Shown here: in pieces, positions 1 to 6,232 of the stretch
How the letters are laid out: the number at the start of each line of letters is the position of its first letter
How positions within the stretch are numbered: the stretch's first letter is position 1
DNA from: a bacterium
GTDB lineage: Bacteria > AUK180
Assembly: GCA_030622125.1 (NCBI GenBank)
Contig: JAUXGM010000058.1
Location: 1-12,774 of the forward strand
DNA length: 12,774 bases
Direction of reading: 5' to 3'
Notes under the pieces: generated by a model
The model's database searches: none
The model's input: the letters and a program-made list of their open reading frames with translations, nothing else
What the model was told of the DNA's origin: nothing
Translations under genes and position numbers: made by a program

Positions 1-20
1 CGGTGGTAGAAAAAGTAGAA
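1..20 (+). repeat. GGTGGT repeat copy 1 (cut by window edge)
   Basis: The first 20 bases, cggtggtagaaaaagtagaa, are an exact reverse complement of 132-151. The matching copy at 132-162 continues outward into a GGGGAC core, so this copy probably begins a few bases before the window. Inside the arm the short word TAGAA occurs twice. The copy at 866-908 has the same layout: GGTGGT, a doubled short word, then a T-run and an AT-rich tail. The 111 bases between 20 and 132 are AT-rich and show no gene. Confidence 0.7.
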
Positions 21-131
21 TTTTTTATTTAAATTTCGAATATATTAGTAATTATGACATAATTTATATGAATAGAATTATTTTTTATTATAAATTATAA
101 CTTGTTTATTATTGGTGTTGTTTCACAATTT

Positions 132-162
132 TTCTACTTTTTCTACCACCGTCCCCATTTTT
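132..162 (-). repeat. GGGGACGGTGGT repeat copy 2 (inverted)
   Basis: Positions 132-151 pair perfectly with 1-20 (20 of 20). Positions 145-162 pair perfectly with 866-883 (18 of 18, accaccgtccccattttt). This copy is therefore the shared arm of two nested inverted pairs. One encloses about 111 non-coding bases to its left. The other encloses the nucleotidyltransferase and small-protein genes to its right. The stop codon of the small protein gene (161-163) overlaps its last two bases. Confidence 0.75.
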
Positions 163-310
163 ATTTTGATCTCTTTACCTTATATAAAAATCGGACAGTT
201 TCTTCCAGCCATTTTACTTTCATTTCGGGAGGCATTTTTAAATATTCTTTTAACCGTTCTTCATCAACTTCATAATAAAATTCTTTTATTCGTTCTTTGT
301 TATTCTTCAT
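161..310 (-). CDS. small 49-residue protein paired with nucleotidyltransferase
   Basis: This short reading frame begins at ATG 308-310 and ends with TAA at 161-163, encoding 49 residues. The protein is highly charged and probably helical. It starts MKNNKERIKEFYYEVDEE and contains the stretch EYLKMPPEMKVKWLEET (about 22-38). Its start lies inside the last codons of the upstream nucleotidyltransferase gene (11-base overlap), so translation is probably coupled; I see no separate ribosome binding site. From memory, short proteins with a 'LKM.PEEKL.WLEE..RFL' pattern often sit beside nucleotidyltransferase genes of this kind, which supports a real gene. A partner or antitoxin role is inference. 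No catalytic motif or membrane segment is visible. The stop codon abuts the flanking repeat, so the gene fills the cassette to its edge. Confidence 0.7.
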   Translation of the reverse strand: MKNNKERIKEFYYEVDEERLKEYLKMPPEMKVKWLEETVRFLYKVKRSK

Positions 311-797
311 TTTTTATTTTTTTTATTTTTTTTAATATTTCAACATCTTGAATGTCCTGTTTTCTTTTAGAATACAATTTCATCTTGATAAGTCCATCAA
401 TGGAAATCACTTGAAATATTATATTTTCAATATCAAAATCTGTTTTTCTCCTATATTCCTCATTAAAATCAATATTATGTGATAGAATTATATCAAGTTC
501 TTCATACGGTTTATCTTTATTTAAAACACAAAATGCAATAAGATTTTTATCAACGACCCATTTTTTCCTTTTTTCCTTATCCATTAATTCCTCAAGTTTC
601 ACCGGCAATTTAGGAAAAAAGTTTAATTGCTTTAATGCTTCAATCAATCTTTCATAATTTTTGGGATTATTCTCAACAATAATATCAAGATCATAAGTGA
701 GTCGTGGAACGCCATAAAGATTTACAGCCAACCCCCCAACTATCAAATATTTGACATTTTTTTTGCTTAAAGTTTCAAAAATCTTTTTATAGCTCAT
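300..797 (-). CDS. nucleotidyltransferase (AbiEii/MNT-like fold, possible toxin-antitoxin component)
   Basis: A 165-residue protein of the DNA polymerase beta-like nucleotidyltransferase superfamily. Residues 16-40 hold the signature: a hydrophobic strand, G21-G22, the GVPRLTYDLD segment and the metal-binding pair D36/D38. ELDIIL near 101-106 could supply the third acidic residue (D102). The C-terminal SIDGLIKMK...KRKQDIQDVE segment (132-153) matches the 'LI..K....R.KD..D' ending common in AbiEii-like and DUF6036-type proteins. Such enzymes transfer a nucleotide to a protein, RNA or small molecule, and several act in toxin-antitoxin or abortive-infection pairs. The substrate here is unknown. 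The ATG at 795-797 is preceded by a promoter-like sequence only five bases away. The gene overlaps the 49-residue gene by 11 bases, and both lie inside inverted repeats, which suggests acquisition as a unit. Confidence 0.82.
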   Translation of the reverse strand: MSYKKIFETLSKKNVKYLIVGGLAVNLYGVPRLTYDLDIIVENNPKNYERLIEALKQLNFFPKLPVKLEELMDKEKRKKWVVDKNLIAFCVLNKDKPYEELDIILSHNIDFNEEYRRKTDFDIENIIFQVISIDGLIKMKLYSKRKQDIQDVEILKKIKKIKNEE

Positions 798-802
798 ATT
801 TA

Positions 803-830
803 ATTATACATTATTTCTTCTATTTTGCAA
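803..830 (-). promoter_or_regulatory. putative promoter of the nucleotidyltransferase gene
   Basis: On the minus strand TTGCAA (830-825) and TATAAT (808-803) are separated by 16 bases. The -10 box ends five bases before the ATG at 797, so a transcript would start at or inside the start codon and be nearly leaderless. The sequence is AT-rich, so chance matches are possible, but the TATAAT is exact. Confidence 0.4.
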
Positions 831-865
831 ATTTTTAATTTTTTTCGAAATAAGTTTTTTTTTAG

Positions 866-908
866 AAAAAATGGGGACGGTGGTTGATTTTGTTGATTTT
901 TTAATTAA
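866..908 (+). repeat. GGGGACGGTGGT repeat copy 3
   Basis: Positions 866-883 (aaaaatggggacggtggt) are the exact reverse complement of 145-162. They are followed by the doubled word TTGATTTT-G-TTGATTTT and a TTAATTAAT tail. From memory, very similar sequences flank IS200-like (Y1) transposase genes in uncultured bacteria; this is recollection, not a search. It lies 68 bases upstream of the nucleotidyltransferase start and marks the right edge of that cassette. Confidence 0.7.
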
Positions 909-996
909 TGGATACAGGGTTGAGACTTCTACACTTTTGGGATTGCCAAGGGGTAAACTCCATATAAACTAAAAACTAAAAGTGTAAAGCAATAAG

Positions 997-1043
997 AAAA
1001 GATGGATTCTTCAATCGCTAACGCTCAATCTGAATGACAGAAA
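997..1043. repeat. dispersed GATGGATT...AATGACAG repeat, copy A
   Basis: AAAAGATGGATT at 997-1008 and AATGACAG at 1033-1040 bracket a variable middle. Copy B at 6084-6123 has the same ends with a different, hairpin-forming middle. Read on the minus strand, the ends and middle resemble the CTGTCATTC..GAGCG..AGCGA..GAATC intergenic repeat known from many bacterial genomes. Confidence 0.6.
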
Positions 1044-1096
1044 GAGAATGAAATGAGATTACCACAGTCGTGGAATTACTTCCCCTTCCCTCCCCC

Positions 1097-1125
1097 TTGA
1101 TTTTTGTTGAGGAAAAATGTAAACT
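1097..1125 (+). promoter_or_regulatory. weak candidate promoter of the response-regulator gene
   Basis: TTGATT (1097-1102) and TAAACT (1120-1125) are spaced by 17 bases, each matching four of six consensus positions. A start near 1132 would still include the AGGA ribosome binding site at 1134-1137. The boxes are weak, and transcription could start elsewhere. Confidence 0.3.
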
Positions 1126-1145
1126 AAATCAAAAGGAAAAAAAAT

Positions 1146-2489
1146 ATGAAGGTACTGATCGTCGATGACGAAAAAAATATTCAAAAGATACTATCCGATA
1201 TAATAACGGATAATGAGTGGAAACCGTTTGTTGCAGGAACTACCGAAGAAGCCGAAGATATTCTGAAAAGAGAATTTATAGATGTGTTGCTTCTTGATGT
1301 CTTTCTGGAAAGAGAGAGAGAAGGACTTGATTTCCTTCAAAAAATAAGGACCGATTACGATTTTCCGCCTGAGGTAGTTATTATTACAGGTCACGGAACC
1401 ATTGATATGGCTATTGAAGCGGTAAAGATGGGCGCTTACGATCTAATTGAAAAACCACCTTCAATAGAACGATTGACCTTTGCTATAAAAAGAGCTTATG
1501 AACATATAAAAAATACAAGAAAACGGCTCTATATTAAGGAGGATGAAACCCCGATCATTGGAAATTCAGCCAAGCTTAAAAAAGTAATGGGTATTGTTAA
1601 ATCGGTTGCTCCAACGGATGGAAGTGTGCTTATTACAGGTGAAAGCGGTGTCGGAAAAGAACTGATAGCAAAATCCATCCATTTGAATTCAAAAAGAAAG
1701 GATGGACCGTTTATTATTGTTAATTCCGCTGCCATTCCAGCCGATCTTGTTGAATCGGAACTTTTTGGCTACGAAAAAGGTGCATTCACAAATGCTTTAA
1801 AAATGAAAAGAGGTAGGTTTGAACTTGCCGACGGTGGAACACTTTTTTTAGATGAGATCGGTGATATGTCATTAAAAACACAATCAAAAATACTTCGTGC
1901 ACTTCAAGATAAAAAGATAGAAAGAGTCGGTGGTGAAGGGACAATAAAAGTTGATGTTCGGATTATTGCCGCAACCAATAAGGATATAGAAAAAATGACA
2001 AAAGAAGGAAAATTCAGAGAAGACCTTTACTATCGCCTTAATGTTGTAAGAATTCATATTGACCCGCTAAAAGAGAGAAAAGAAGATATTAAACCGCTTT
2101 TTAATTACTATGTAAACAAATTCAGTCAAGACTACGGTAGGATGGTAAAAAAAATAGATAGTGATGTCTATAAATATATCTTGAACGAAGAATGGAAAGG
2201 TAATATTCGGGAACTAAAGAATTTTGCAGAAAAAGCGGTCATCTTTTCAAAGAATGATGAAATATCATTATCACAACTCGGGTTAAAATTTGAATCATTA
2301 AAAGAAAAATTCGGATCATTTTCTCTTGCAAAAAAAGAGTTTGAAAAAAATTATCTGGAAAAAGCACTTGCTGCGAATAATTTTAATATCTCGCAAACGG
2401 CAAAGATGTTGATTATGGATAAAGGGAACTTGTTTAAAAAAATAAAAAGCCTGGGTATAAAGATTGAAGATAGCAAAGATAGCGATTGA
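1146..2489 (+). CDS. sigma-54-dependent response regulator, NtrX/NtrC-like
   Basis: A 447-residue two-component transcription activator with all three expected domains. The receiver domain (about 1-120) has the acidic pair D7/D8, the phospho-acceptor D51, T81 and K103. The AAA+ domain (about 137-365) has Walker A GESGVGKE (165-172), Walker B LFLDEIGD (233-240), the AATNKDI sensor and the WKGNIRELKN segment. A Fis-type helix-turn-helix lies near 405-436 (NISQTAKML...KGNLFKKIKSLGI) and resembles NtrX more than AtoC. The sigma-54 contact loop reads GAFTNA instead of GAFTGA. The protein should remodel RNA polymerase-sigma-54 after phosphorylation by a sensor kinase, but no kinase gene is in the window. 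AGGA at 1134-1137 supports the ATG. Its end overlaps the start of priA by 26 bases. Confidence 0.93.
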   Translation: MKVLIVDDEKNIQKILSDIITDNEWKPFVAGTTEEAEDILKREFIDVLLLDVFLEREREGLDFLQKIRTDYDFPPEVVIITGHGTIDMAIEAVKMGAYDLIEKPPSIERLTFAIKRAYEHIKNTRKRLYIKEDETPIIGNSAKLKKVMGIVKSVAPTDGSVLITGESGVGKELIAKSIHLNSKRKDGPFIIVNSAAIPADLVESELFGYEKGAFTNALKMKRGRFELADGGTLFLDEIGDMSLKTQSKILRALQDKKIERVGGEGTIKVDVRIIAATNKDIEKMTKEGKFREDLYYRLNVVRIHIDPLKERKEDIKPLFNYYVNKFSQDYGRMVKKIDSDVYKYILNEEWKGNIRELKNFAEKAVIFSKNDEISLSQLGLKFESLKEKFGSFSLAKKEFEKNYLEKALAANNFNISQTAKMLIMDKGNLFKKIKSLGIKIEDSKDSD

Positions 2490-4818
2490 TGTTCCTACTT
2501 ATAAGTATTTCAATTATATAATTCCTGAGAAGTTTTACGCTACAGCGAAAATCGGCAGTTTCGTTATTGTTCCATTCGGCAGTATGAAAAAAGAAGGTCT
2601 TATTGTTGATATATTAGGAAAGAATGAAGAAGAACGGGAATTAAAATCTATTCTTTTCCCGTTATCAAATGAATTAAATTTATCTCCAGATCAGATTAAA
2701 ATTGGGAGTTATTTTCATAATTATTTTTTTAATTCACCGGGTCCATCTTTTTTTATGATGAAATTACCGGGAAGTAGAAAGAATCTCAATATCTATTATT
2801 CTACTACCGAAAAGGGGAAAAAGGCTTTTGAAAAAAAAGAATTTGAGGGTATTAAATACAAGATACTGCAGGTTCTAAATAATGAAAGGAAATATACGAA
2901 ACTTGGTATTCAAAAGATCGTTAAATGGGATAAGGTTCCATATATATTAAACTATCTTGCAAAAGGTGGATATATTAAAAAAGAAGAAGAAATAAAAAAA
3001 AGGGGAAATCATAGAAGATTACTTTATATAAAACCGATGAGGAAGGATAATGAAGGATTGACATCCGATGAGATGCTGATAATGCAATTTCTCAGACGAT
3101 ATGGCGGATGGTGTCCATTCTCAATAGTTAAAAAGAAATTCGGTAAAAAAAAGACGGATATCAAGAAACTCGAAAAAAACGGCTATATTGAATACCGGTA
3201 TTTTGATGATATTATCGATACATTTATTGATCCGAACCTTAAATCAATAGAGAAAAACATATTAAACAAACCCCAGAAAATCGCTTACGACAATATCATG
3301 AAAAGCATAAAACAAGACAGGGCAACGGAAATAATGTTGATGGGCATTACCGGAAGCGGTAAGACAGAGGTTTATTTTCAAGCGGCACGGGAAACGGTTA
3401 AAATGGGGGAAAAAGTTCTTGTTCTTGTTCCTGAGATCTCTCTTACTCCACAGGTATCTGCAAAGTTCAAGGCTTACTTTAACGAACGCCTTGCGGTTTA
3501 TCACAGCAAACAGGGAATAGGAGACAAACGTAGGATATATGAAGGGGTAAAGAAGGGGCTTTACGATGTGGTTATCGGTCCGCGGTCTATACTATTTTTA
3601 CCATTAAAAAATATAGGACTCATTGTAATGGACGAATTTCAGGATGATTCTTACAATCAAGATCAAAAAGAGCCGTATTATAATGGAATGAAGACAGCAA
3701 GGTTTATCGGAAACCTACATAATGCCACACTTTTGTACATATCCGCTACACCGCTTGTTACATCATATTACAGGGCAATAAATAAGGAACTTGAATTTTA
3801 TCATCTTCCGAAAAGAGCGGTAAAAGAAGCCGAGTTGCCTGAAATAGAGATCATAAATATGTCGGAAGAGAGCGATTTTATTTTTTCAACCAAACTCTGT
3901 AAAGAAATAAGAAATACTATAGATGCAGGTAATCAGGTAATCCTTTTTTACAATAGGCGTGGTTATTTCAGAACGGTGAAGTGCCCCAAATGCGGATATA
4001 TATTCAAGTGTCCAAATTGTGAGATACCATTGATCTATCATTATGATATGAATGAACTTATGTGTCATTATTGTGGGAATTCAATAGAAGTTCCTTCAAA
4101 ATGCCCTGAATGTGGGCATTATCATTTAAATTTCAAAGGTCTTGGAATAGAGCAGATCAAGGACCGTATTCAGGAATTATTCCCAAAATACAAGGTCGGG
4201 CGTTTGGATCAGGACATTTCAAAGGATATTCTCAAAATGCAGGATGTCCTCGGTAAATTTAAAGAAGGAGAATTGGATATTTTACTTGGTACGCAGATCG
4301 TAGCAAAAGGTATTGATTTTTTAAATGTAACCCTTGTCGGAGTTATTTCGGCTGAGGTTTTATTTTCATTTCCCGATTACCTGACATCCCAAAGAGCATT
4401 TACTCTTTTGATGCAGGTATCAGGTAGAGCCGGCAGGGGTAAAAAAAAGGGAAAGGTAATCGTTCAGACATACAATCCTTCAAATGAGGTAATAAAATAT
4501 TCAGTTACACATGATTATGAGAAATTTTATAATTATGAGATAAAATTACGCAAAAAATTGAAATTTCCACCTTTTTCACATCTTTCCAAGATCGTTGTTT
4601 CCGGAAAAAACGATACCAAAGTTAAGGCAAATGGAACTGAGATAAAAGAGTTTTTGGACAACTCGAATATTATTGCTTACGGTCCAATGCCGGCTATAGT
4701 TCCAAAGATCAATAATGTATTTTACTATGAAATTGTTTTTAAATACGATGACAGAGAGATCATCACACCGCTAATCCATAAATTGAAAGAGAAATATAGC
4801 AATATACGGATTAAATGA
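2464..4818 (+). CDS. priA: primosomal protein N' (replication restart helicase PriA)
   Basis: A 784-residue superfamily 2 DNA helicase that reloads the replisome at stalled forks. The N-terminal DNA-binding part begins IAKIAIDVPTYKYFNYIIPE, as in PriA. The ATPase core has Walker A GITGSGKT (294-301), a DEAH-type box, GPRS (372-375) and SATP (427-430). The inserted zinc domain keeps all eight cysteines: 507, 510, 516, 519, 534, 537, 547 and 550. GTQIVAKGIDF (609-619) and QVSGRAGRG (651-659) form the late helicase motifs. The usual DEEH box reads DEFQ (390-393). The start is TTG at 2464, because an in-frame stop lies two codons upstream and the next ATG would remove 40 conserved N-terminal residues. 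The gene overlaps the regulator gene, so the two are probably co-transcribed. It is somewhat longer than the roughly 730 residues typical of PriA. Confidence 0.95.
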   Translation: MKIAKIAIDVPTYKYFNYIIPEKFYATAKIGSFVIVPFGSMKKEGLIVDILGKNEEERELKSILFPLSNELNLSPDQIKIGSYFHNYFFNSPGPSFFMMKLPGSRKNLNIYYSTTEKGKKAFEKKEFEGIKYKILQVLNNERKYTKLGIQKIVKWDKVPYILNYLAKGGYIKKEEEIKKRGNHRRLLYIKPMRKDNEGLTSDEMLIMQFLRRYGGWCPFSIVKKKFGKKKTDIKKLEKNGYIEYRYFDDIIDTFIDPNLKSIEKNILNKPQKIAYDNIMKSIKQDRATEIMLMGITGSGKTEVYFQAARETVKMGEKVLVLVPEISLTPQVSAKFKAYFNERLAVYHSKQGIGDKRRIYEGVKKGLYDVVIGPRSILFLPLKNIGLIVMDEFQDDSYNQDQKEPYYNGMKTARFIGNLHNATLLYISATPLVTSYYRAINKELEFYHLPKRAVKEAELPEIEIINMSEESDFIFSTKLCKEIRNTIDAGNQVILFYNRRGYFRTVKCPKCGYIFKCPNCEIPLIYHYDMNELMCHYCGNSIEVPSKCPECGHYHLNFKGLGIEQIKDRIQELFPKYKVGRLDQDISKDILKMQDVLGKFKEGELDILLGTQIVAKGIDFLNVTLVGVISAEVLFSFPDYLTSQRAFTLLMQVSGRAGRGKKKGKVIVQTYNPSNEVIKYSVTHDYEKFYNYEIKLRKKLKFPPFSHLSKIVVSGKNDTKVKANGTEIKEFLDNSNIIAYGPMPAIVPKINNVFYYEIVFKYDDREIITPLIHKLKEKYSNIRIK

Positions 4819-4841
4819 GCACCGGAAATATTTACATATTT

Positions 4842-4850
4842 TGCTATAAT
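4842..4850 (+). promoter_or_regulatory. extended -10 promoter, probably giving a leaderless transcript
   Basis: TGCTATAAT is a perfect extended -10 element. It ends seven bases before the ATG at 4858, so transcription would begin at about 4857-4858, on the start codon. No ribosome binding site fits between box and ATG, and no good -35 box sits at the usual distance, as expected of extended -10 promoters. Confidence 0.5.
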
Positions 4851-4857
4851 CAATTAT

Positions 4858-5769
4858 ATGGAAATTGAGATCATTGGAACTGAATCGCTTGGCGTAAGAG
4901 GGCTGTGTTGTTTTATAAAAGCAAAAAAAAGAAGAATATTAATTGATCCGGGAGTTGCACTTGGTTATTTAAGACATCGGTTACTTCCTCATCCTCTACA
5001 AGTAGCAGTAGGTGAAGAAATAAAAAAAACAATTATTGATAGGTGGAAGGATACAACCGATATTGTTATAAGTCATTTTCATGGTGATCATGTTCCATTA
5101 AAAGATGCAAATCCTTACCAACTTAATATTAAAAAACTCATCGGTTCAAATCCCAATGTTCGTATCTGGACAAAAGATCCTTCTCATCTTTCTAACATAG
5201 AATTAAAAAGATATAAAGATATTTCAATTATGTTAAATAATAAAATAATATCGGCAGATGGGAAAAATAATGACATCTTGACTTTTTCAAAACCAGTGCC
5301 GCACGGAATAAAAAAGAGTTCACAAACTGTTATTATGACAAGAATTTGTGATGATGATCTTGTATTTGTTCACACATCCGATATTCAACTTTTAAATGAT
5401 GAAGCGGTAAAAAAAATAATAGAATGGAAAGCAGACATTGCATTTGTAGGAGGACCGCCATTATATCTTTCCAACCGTCTATCAAAATATCAAGTAAGAA
5501 TGGCATGGAAAAGGGCTAAATTCTTATCTGAAAATGTCAATATTCTCATACTTGATCACCATTTAATGAGAGATTATAACGGTGTAAAATGGATTAAAAG
5601 ATTATCACAAGATGGGAAAAAGGTTCTTTGCGGAGCAGATTTTATGAAAAAACCACGAAGATTGCTTGAAGCAAAAAGAGAAAAATTATATGAACAAATG
5701 CCGGTCCCGGATAATTGGCACGATCTATATAGTAAAGGACTTGTTACTACAAAGAAATACCGGAGTTAG
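4858..5769 (+). CDS. metallo-beta-lactamase-fold hydrolase, UPF0282/COG2248-like
   Basis: A 303-residue metal-dependent hydrolase. The N-terminus IIGTESLGVRGL and the IDPGVALG motif (30-36) followed by LPHP resemble the UPF0282/COG2248 family, known mainly from archaea. The metal-binding signature SHFHGDH gives H73, H75, D77 and H78. H149 (VPHG), D175 (HTSDIQ) and H234/H235 (LDHHLMRD) can complete a two-metal site. No signal peptide or membrane segment is visible, so it should be cytoplasmic. Related folds include RNases and small-molecule hydrolases, and the substrate is unknown. The ATG follows a strong extended -10 box and lacks a ribosome binding site. It lies 39 bases after priA in the same direction, with no obvious terminator between them. 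Its stop codon touches the left edge of the inverted-repeat element at 5770. Confidence 0.82.
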   Translation: MEIEIIGTESLGVRGLCCFIKAKKRRILIDPGVALGYLRHRLLPHPLQVAVGEEIKKTIIDRWKDTTDIVISHFHGDHVPLKDANPYQLNIKKLIGSNPNVRIWTKDPSHLSNIELKRYKDISIMLNNKIISADGKNNDILTFSKPVPHGIKKSSQTVIMTRICDDDLVFVHTSDIQLLNDEAVKKIIEWKADIAFVGGPPLYLSNRLSKYQVRMAWKRAKFLSENVNILILDHHLMRDYNGVKWIKRLSQDGKKVLCGADFMKKPRRLLEAKREKLYEQMPVPDNWHDLYSKGLVTTKKYRS

Positions 5770-5828
5770 AGATCAGTAAAAAACAATATTAATCTCCATA
5801 TCCCAATAAAAGAGGGACATACCTCAAC
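5770..5828 (+). repeat. left terminal inverted repeat
   Basis: AAAAACAATATTAATCTCC at 5779-5797 is the exact reverse complement of 6264-6282. After ten unmatched bases of equal length on both sides, 5808-5828 matches 6233-6253 at 19 of 21 positions. A looser AGAT-AGTAAA match extends it to 5770, next to the stop codon. Confidence 0.75.
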
Positions 5829-5858
5829 TTTGGATGTTTTAAAGTTGAGATGTGTCCC
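5814..5858. repeat. hairpin joining the left arm to the first tandem unit
   Basis: GGGACA (5814-5819) and CTCAACTTT (5823-5831) can pair with AAAGTTGAG (5841-5849) and TGTCCC (5853-5858), with a nine-base loop and a small internal mismatch. No T-run follows on the plus strand, so I do not call it an intrinsic terminator. Confidence 0.6.
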
Positions 5859-6043
5859 GGATTCTTCATTAGATAGCGATAGAACACCCGAAAACAATAT
5901 CGTCAAAGGAAATAGAATGACTGTGTCCCGGACCCTTCCTTAGATAGCGATAGAACACCCGAAAACAATATCGTCAAAGGAAATAGAATGACTGTGTCCC
6001 GGATTCTTCCTTAGACAACGATAAATTACCCGAAAACAATATT
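5851..6043 (+). repeat. 71-base tandem repeat, about 2.7 copies
   Basis: Units start at 5851, 5922 and 5993, each opening TGTGTCCCGGA. Units one and two differ at only three of 71 positions by my count. Unit three matches for about 51 bases, with several substitutions, and then diverges after CAATATT. There are no unique spacers. Each unit contains CCCGAAAACAATAT, related to the element's terminal repeats. Confidence 0.85.
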
Positions 6044-6083
6044 ACCGGTTAATAAGAAAATAAATTAATAAGGCAAAAAGGTT

Positions 6084-6123
6084 AAAAGATGGATTATCGG
6101 GTCAAGCCCGATAATGACAGAAA
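6084..6123. repeat. dispersed GATGGATT...AATGACAG repeat, copy B, with hairpin
   Basis: AAAAGATGGATT (6084-6095) and AATGACAG (6113-6120) match the ends of copy A at 997-1043. The middle is a perfect 9-bp hairpin: ATTATCGGG (6093-6101), loop TCAAG, CCCGATAAT (6107-6115). It is followed by A-runs on the plus strand, not T-runs. Confidence 0.65.
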
Positions 6124-6188
6124 AAAAGATAATAACAAAAAAAATAGCAACGGCGTCAAACAGGGGACAGTAAACAGTTGCGAGTTCA

Positions 6189-6212
6189 CCCCGCACCAGT
6201 AATGGTGCTGGG
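6189..6212. repeat. hairpin near right end of the element
   Basis: GCACCA (6193-6198), loop GTAA and TGGTGC (6203-6208) form a perfect stem. It is extended by CCC (6189-6191) with GGG (6210-6212) across one mismatch. A subterminal hairpin of this kind is typical of IS200/IS605-like ends and REP sequences, but no transposase is nearby. Confidence 0.6.
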
Positions 6213-6232
6213 CATGCCTCTAACCTCTTGTT

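Larger units (their letters stand above)
884..1145. other. non-coding region between divergent genes
   Basis: With 798-883 this makes a 348-base gap between the nucleotidyltransferase and response-regulator genes, which diverge. I see no gene in it. It holds the tail of repeat copy 3, a weak 9-bp inverted pair (930-938 with 978-986), a dispersed repeat at 997-1043, a pyrimidine-rich run near 1079-1097 and a weak promoter candidate just before the regulator gene. Confidence 0.6.

Noticed and set aside
112-351. A 79-codon plus-strand frame rich in Phe, Leu and Ser
   Set aside because: It crosses the repeat and runs antisense to the two minus-strand genes. Its hydrophobic composition is what translated AT-rich DNA gives.
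930-986. Inverted pair TACACTTTT / AAAAGTGTA as a regulatory hairpin
   Set aside because: It is only nine AT-rich pairs across a 39-base loop with no conserved context, and could be chance.
884-1145. Sigma-54 (-24/-12) promoter before the response-regulator gene
   Set aside because: I looked for a GG...GC pair with the usual TGGC/TTGC form and found none.
5814-5858. Intrinsic terminator for the plus-strand operon
   Set aside because: The stem is good, but it is followed by CGGATTC and not by a T-run.
5851-6043. Possible CRISPR array
   Set aside because: The 71-base units abut directly with no unique spacers, and no cas genes are present.
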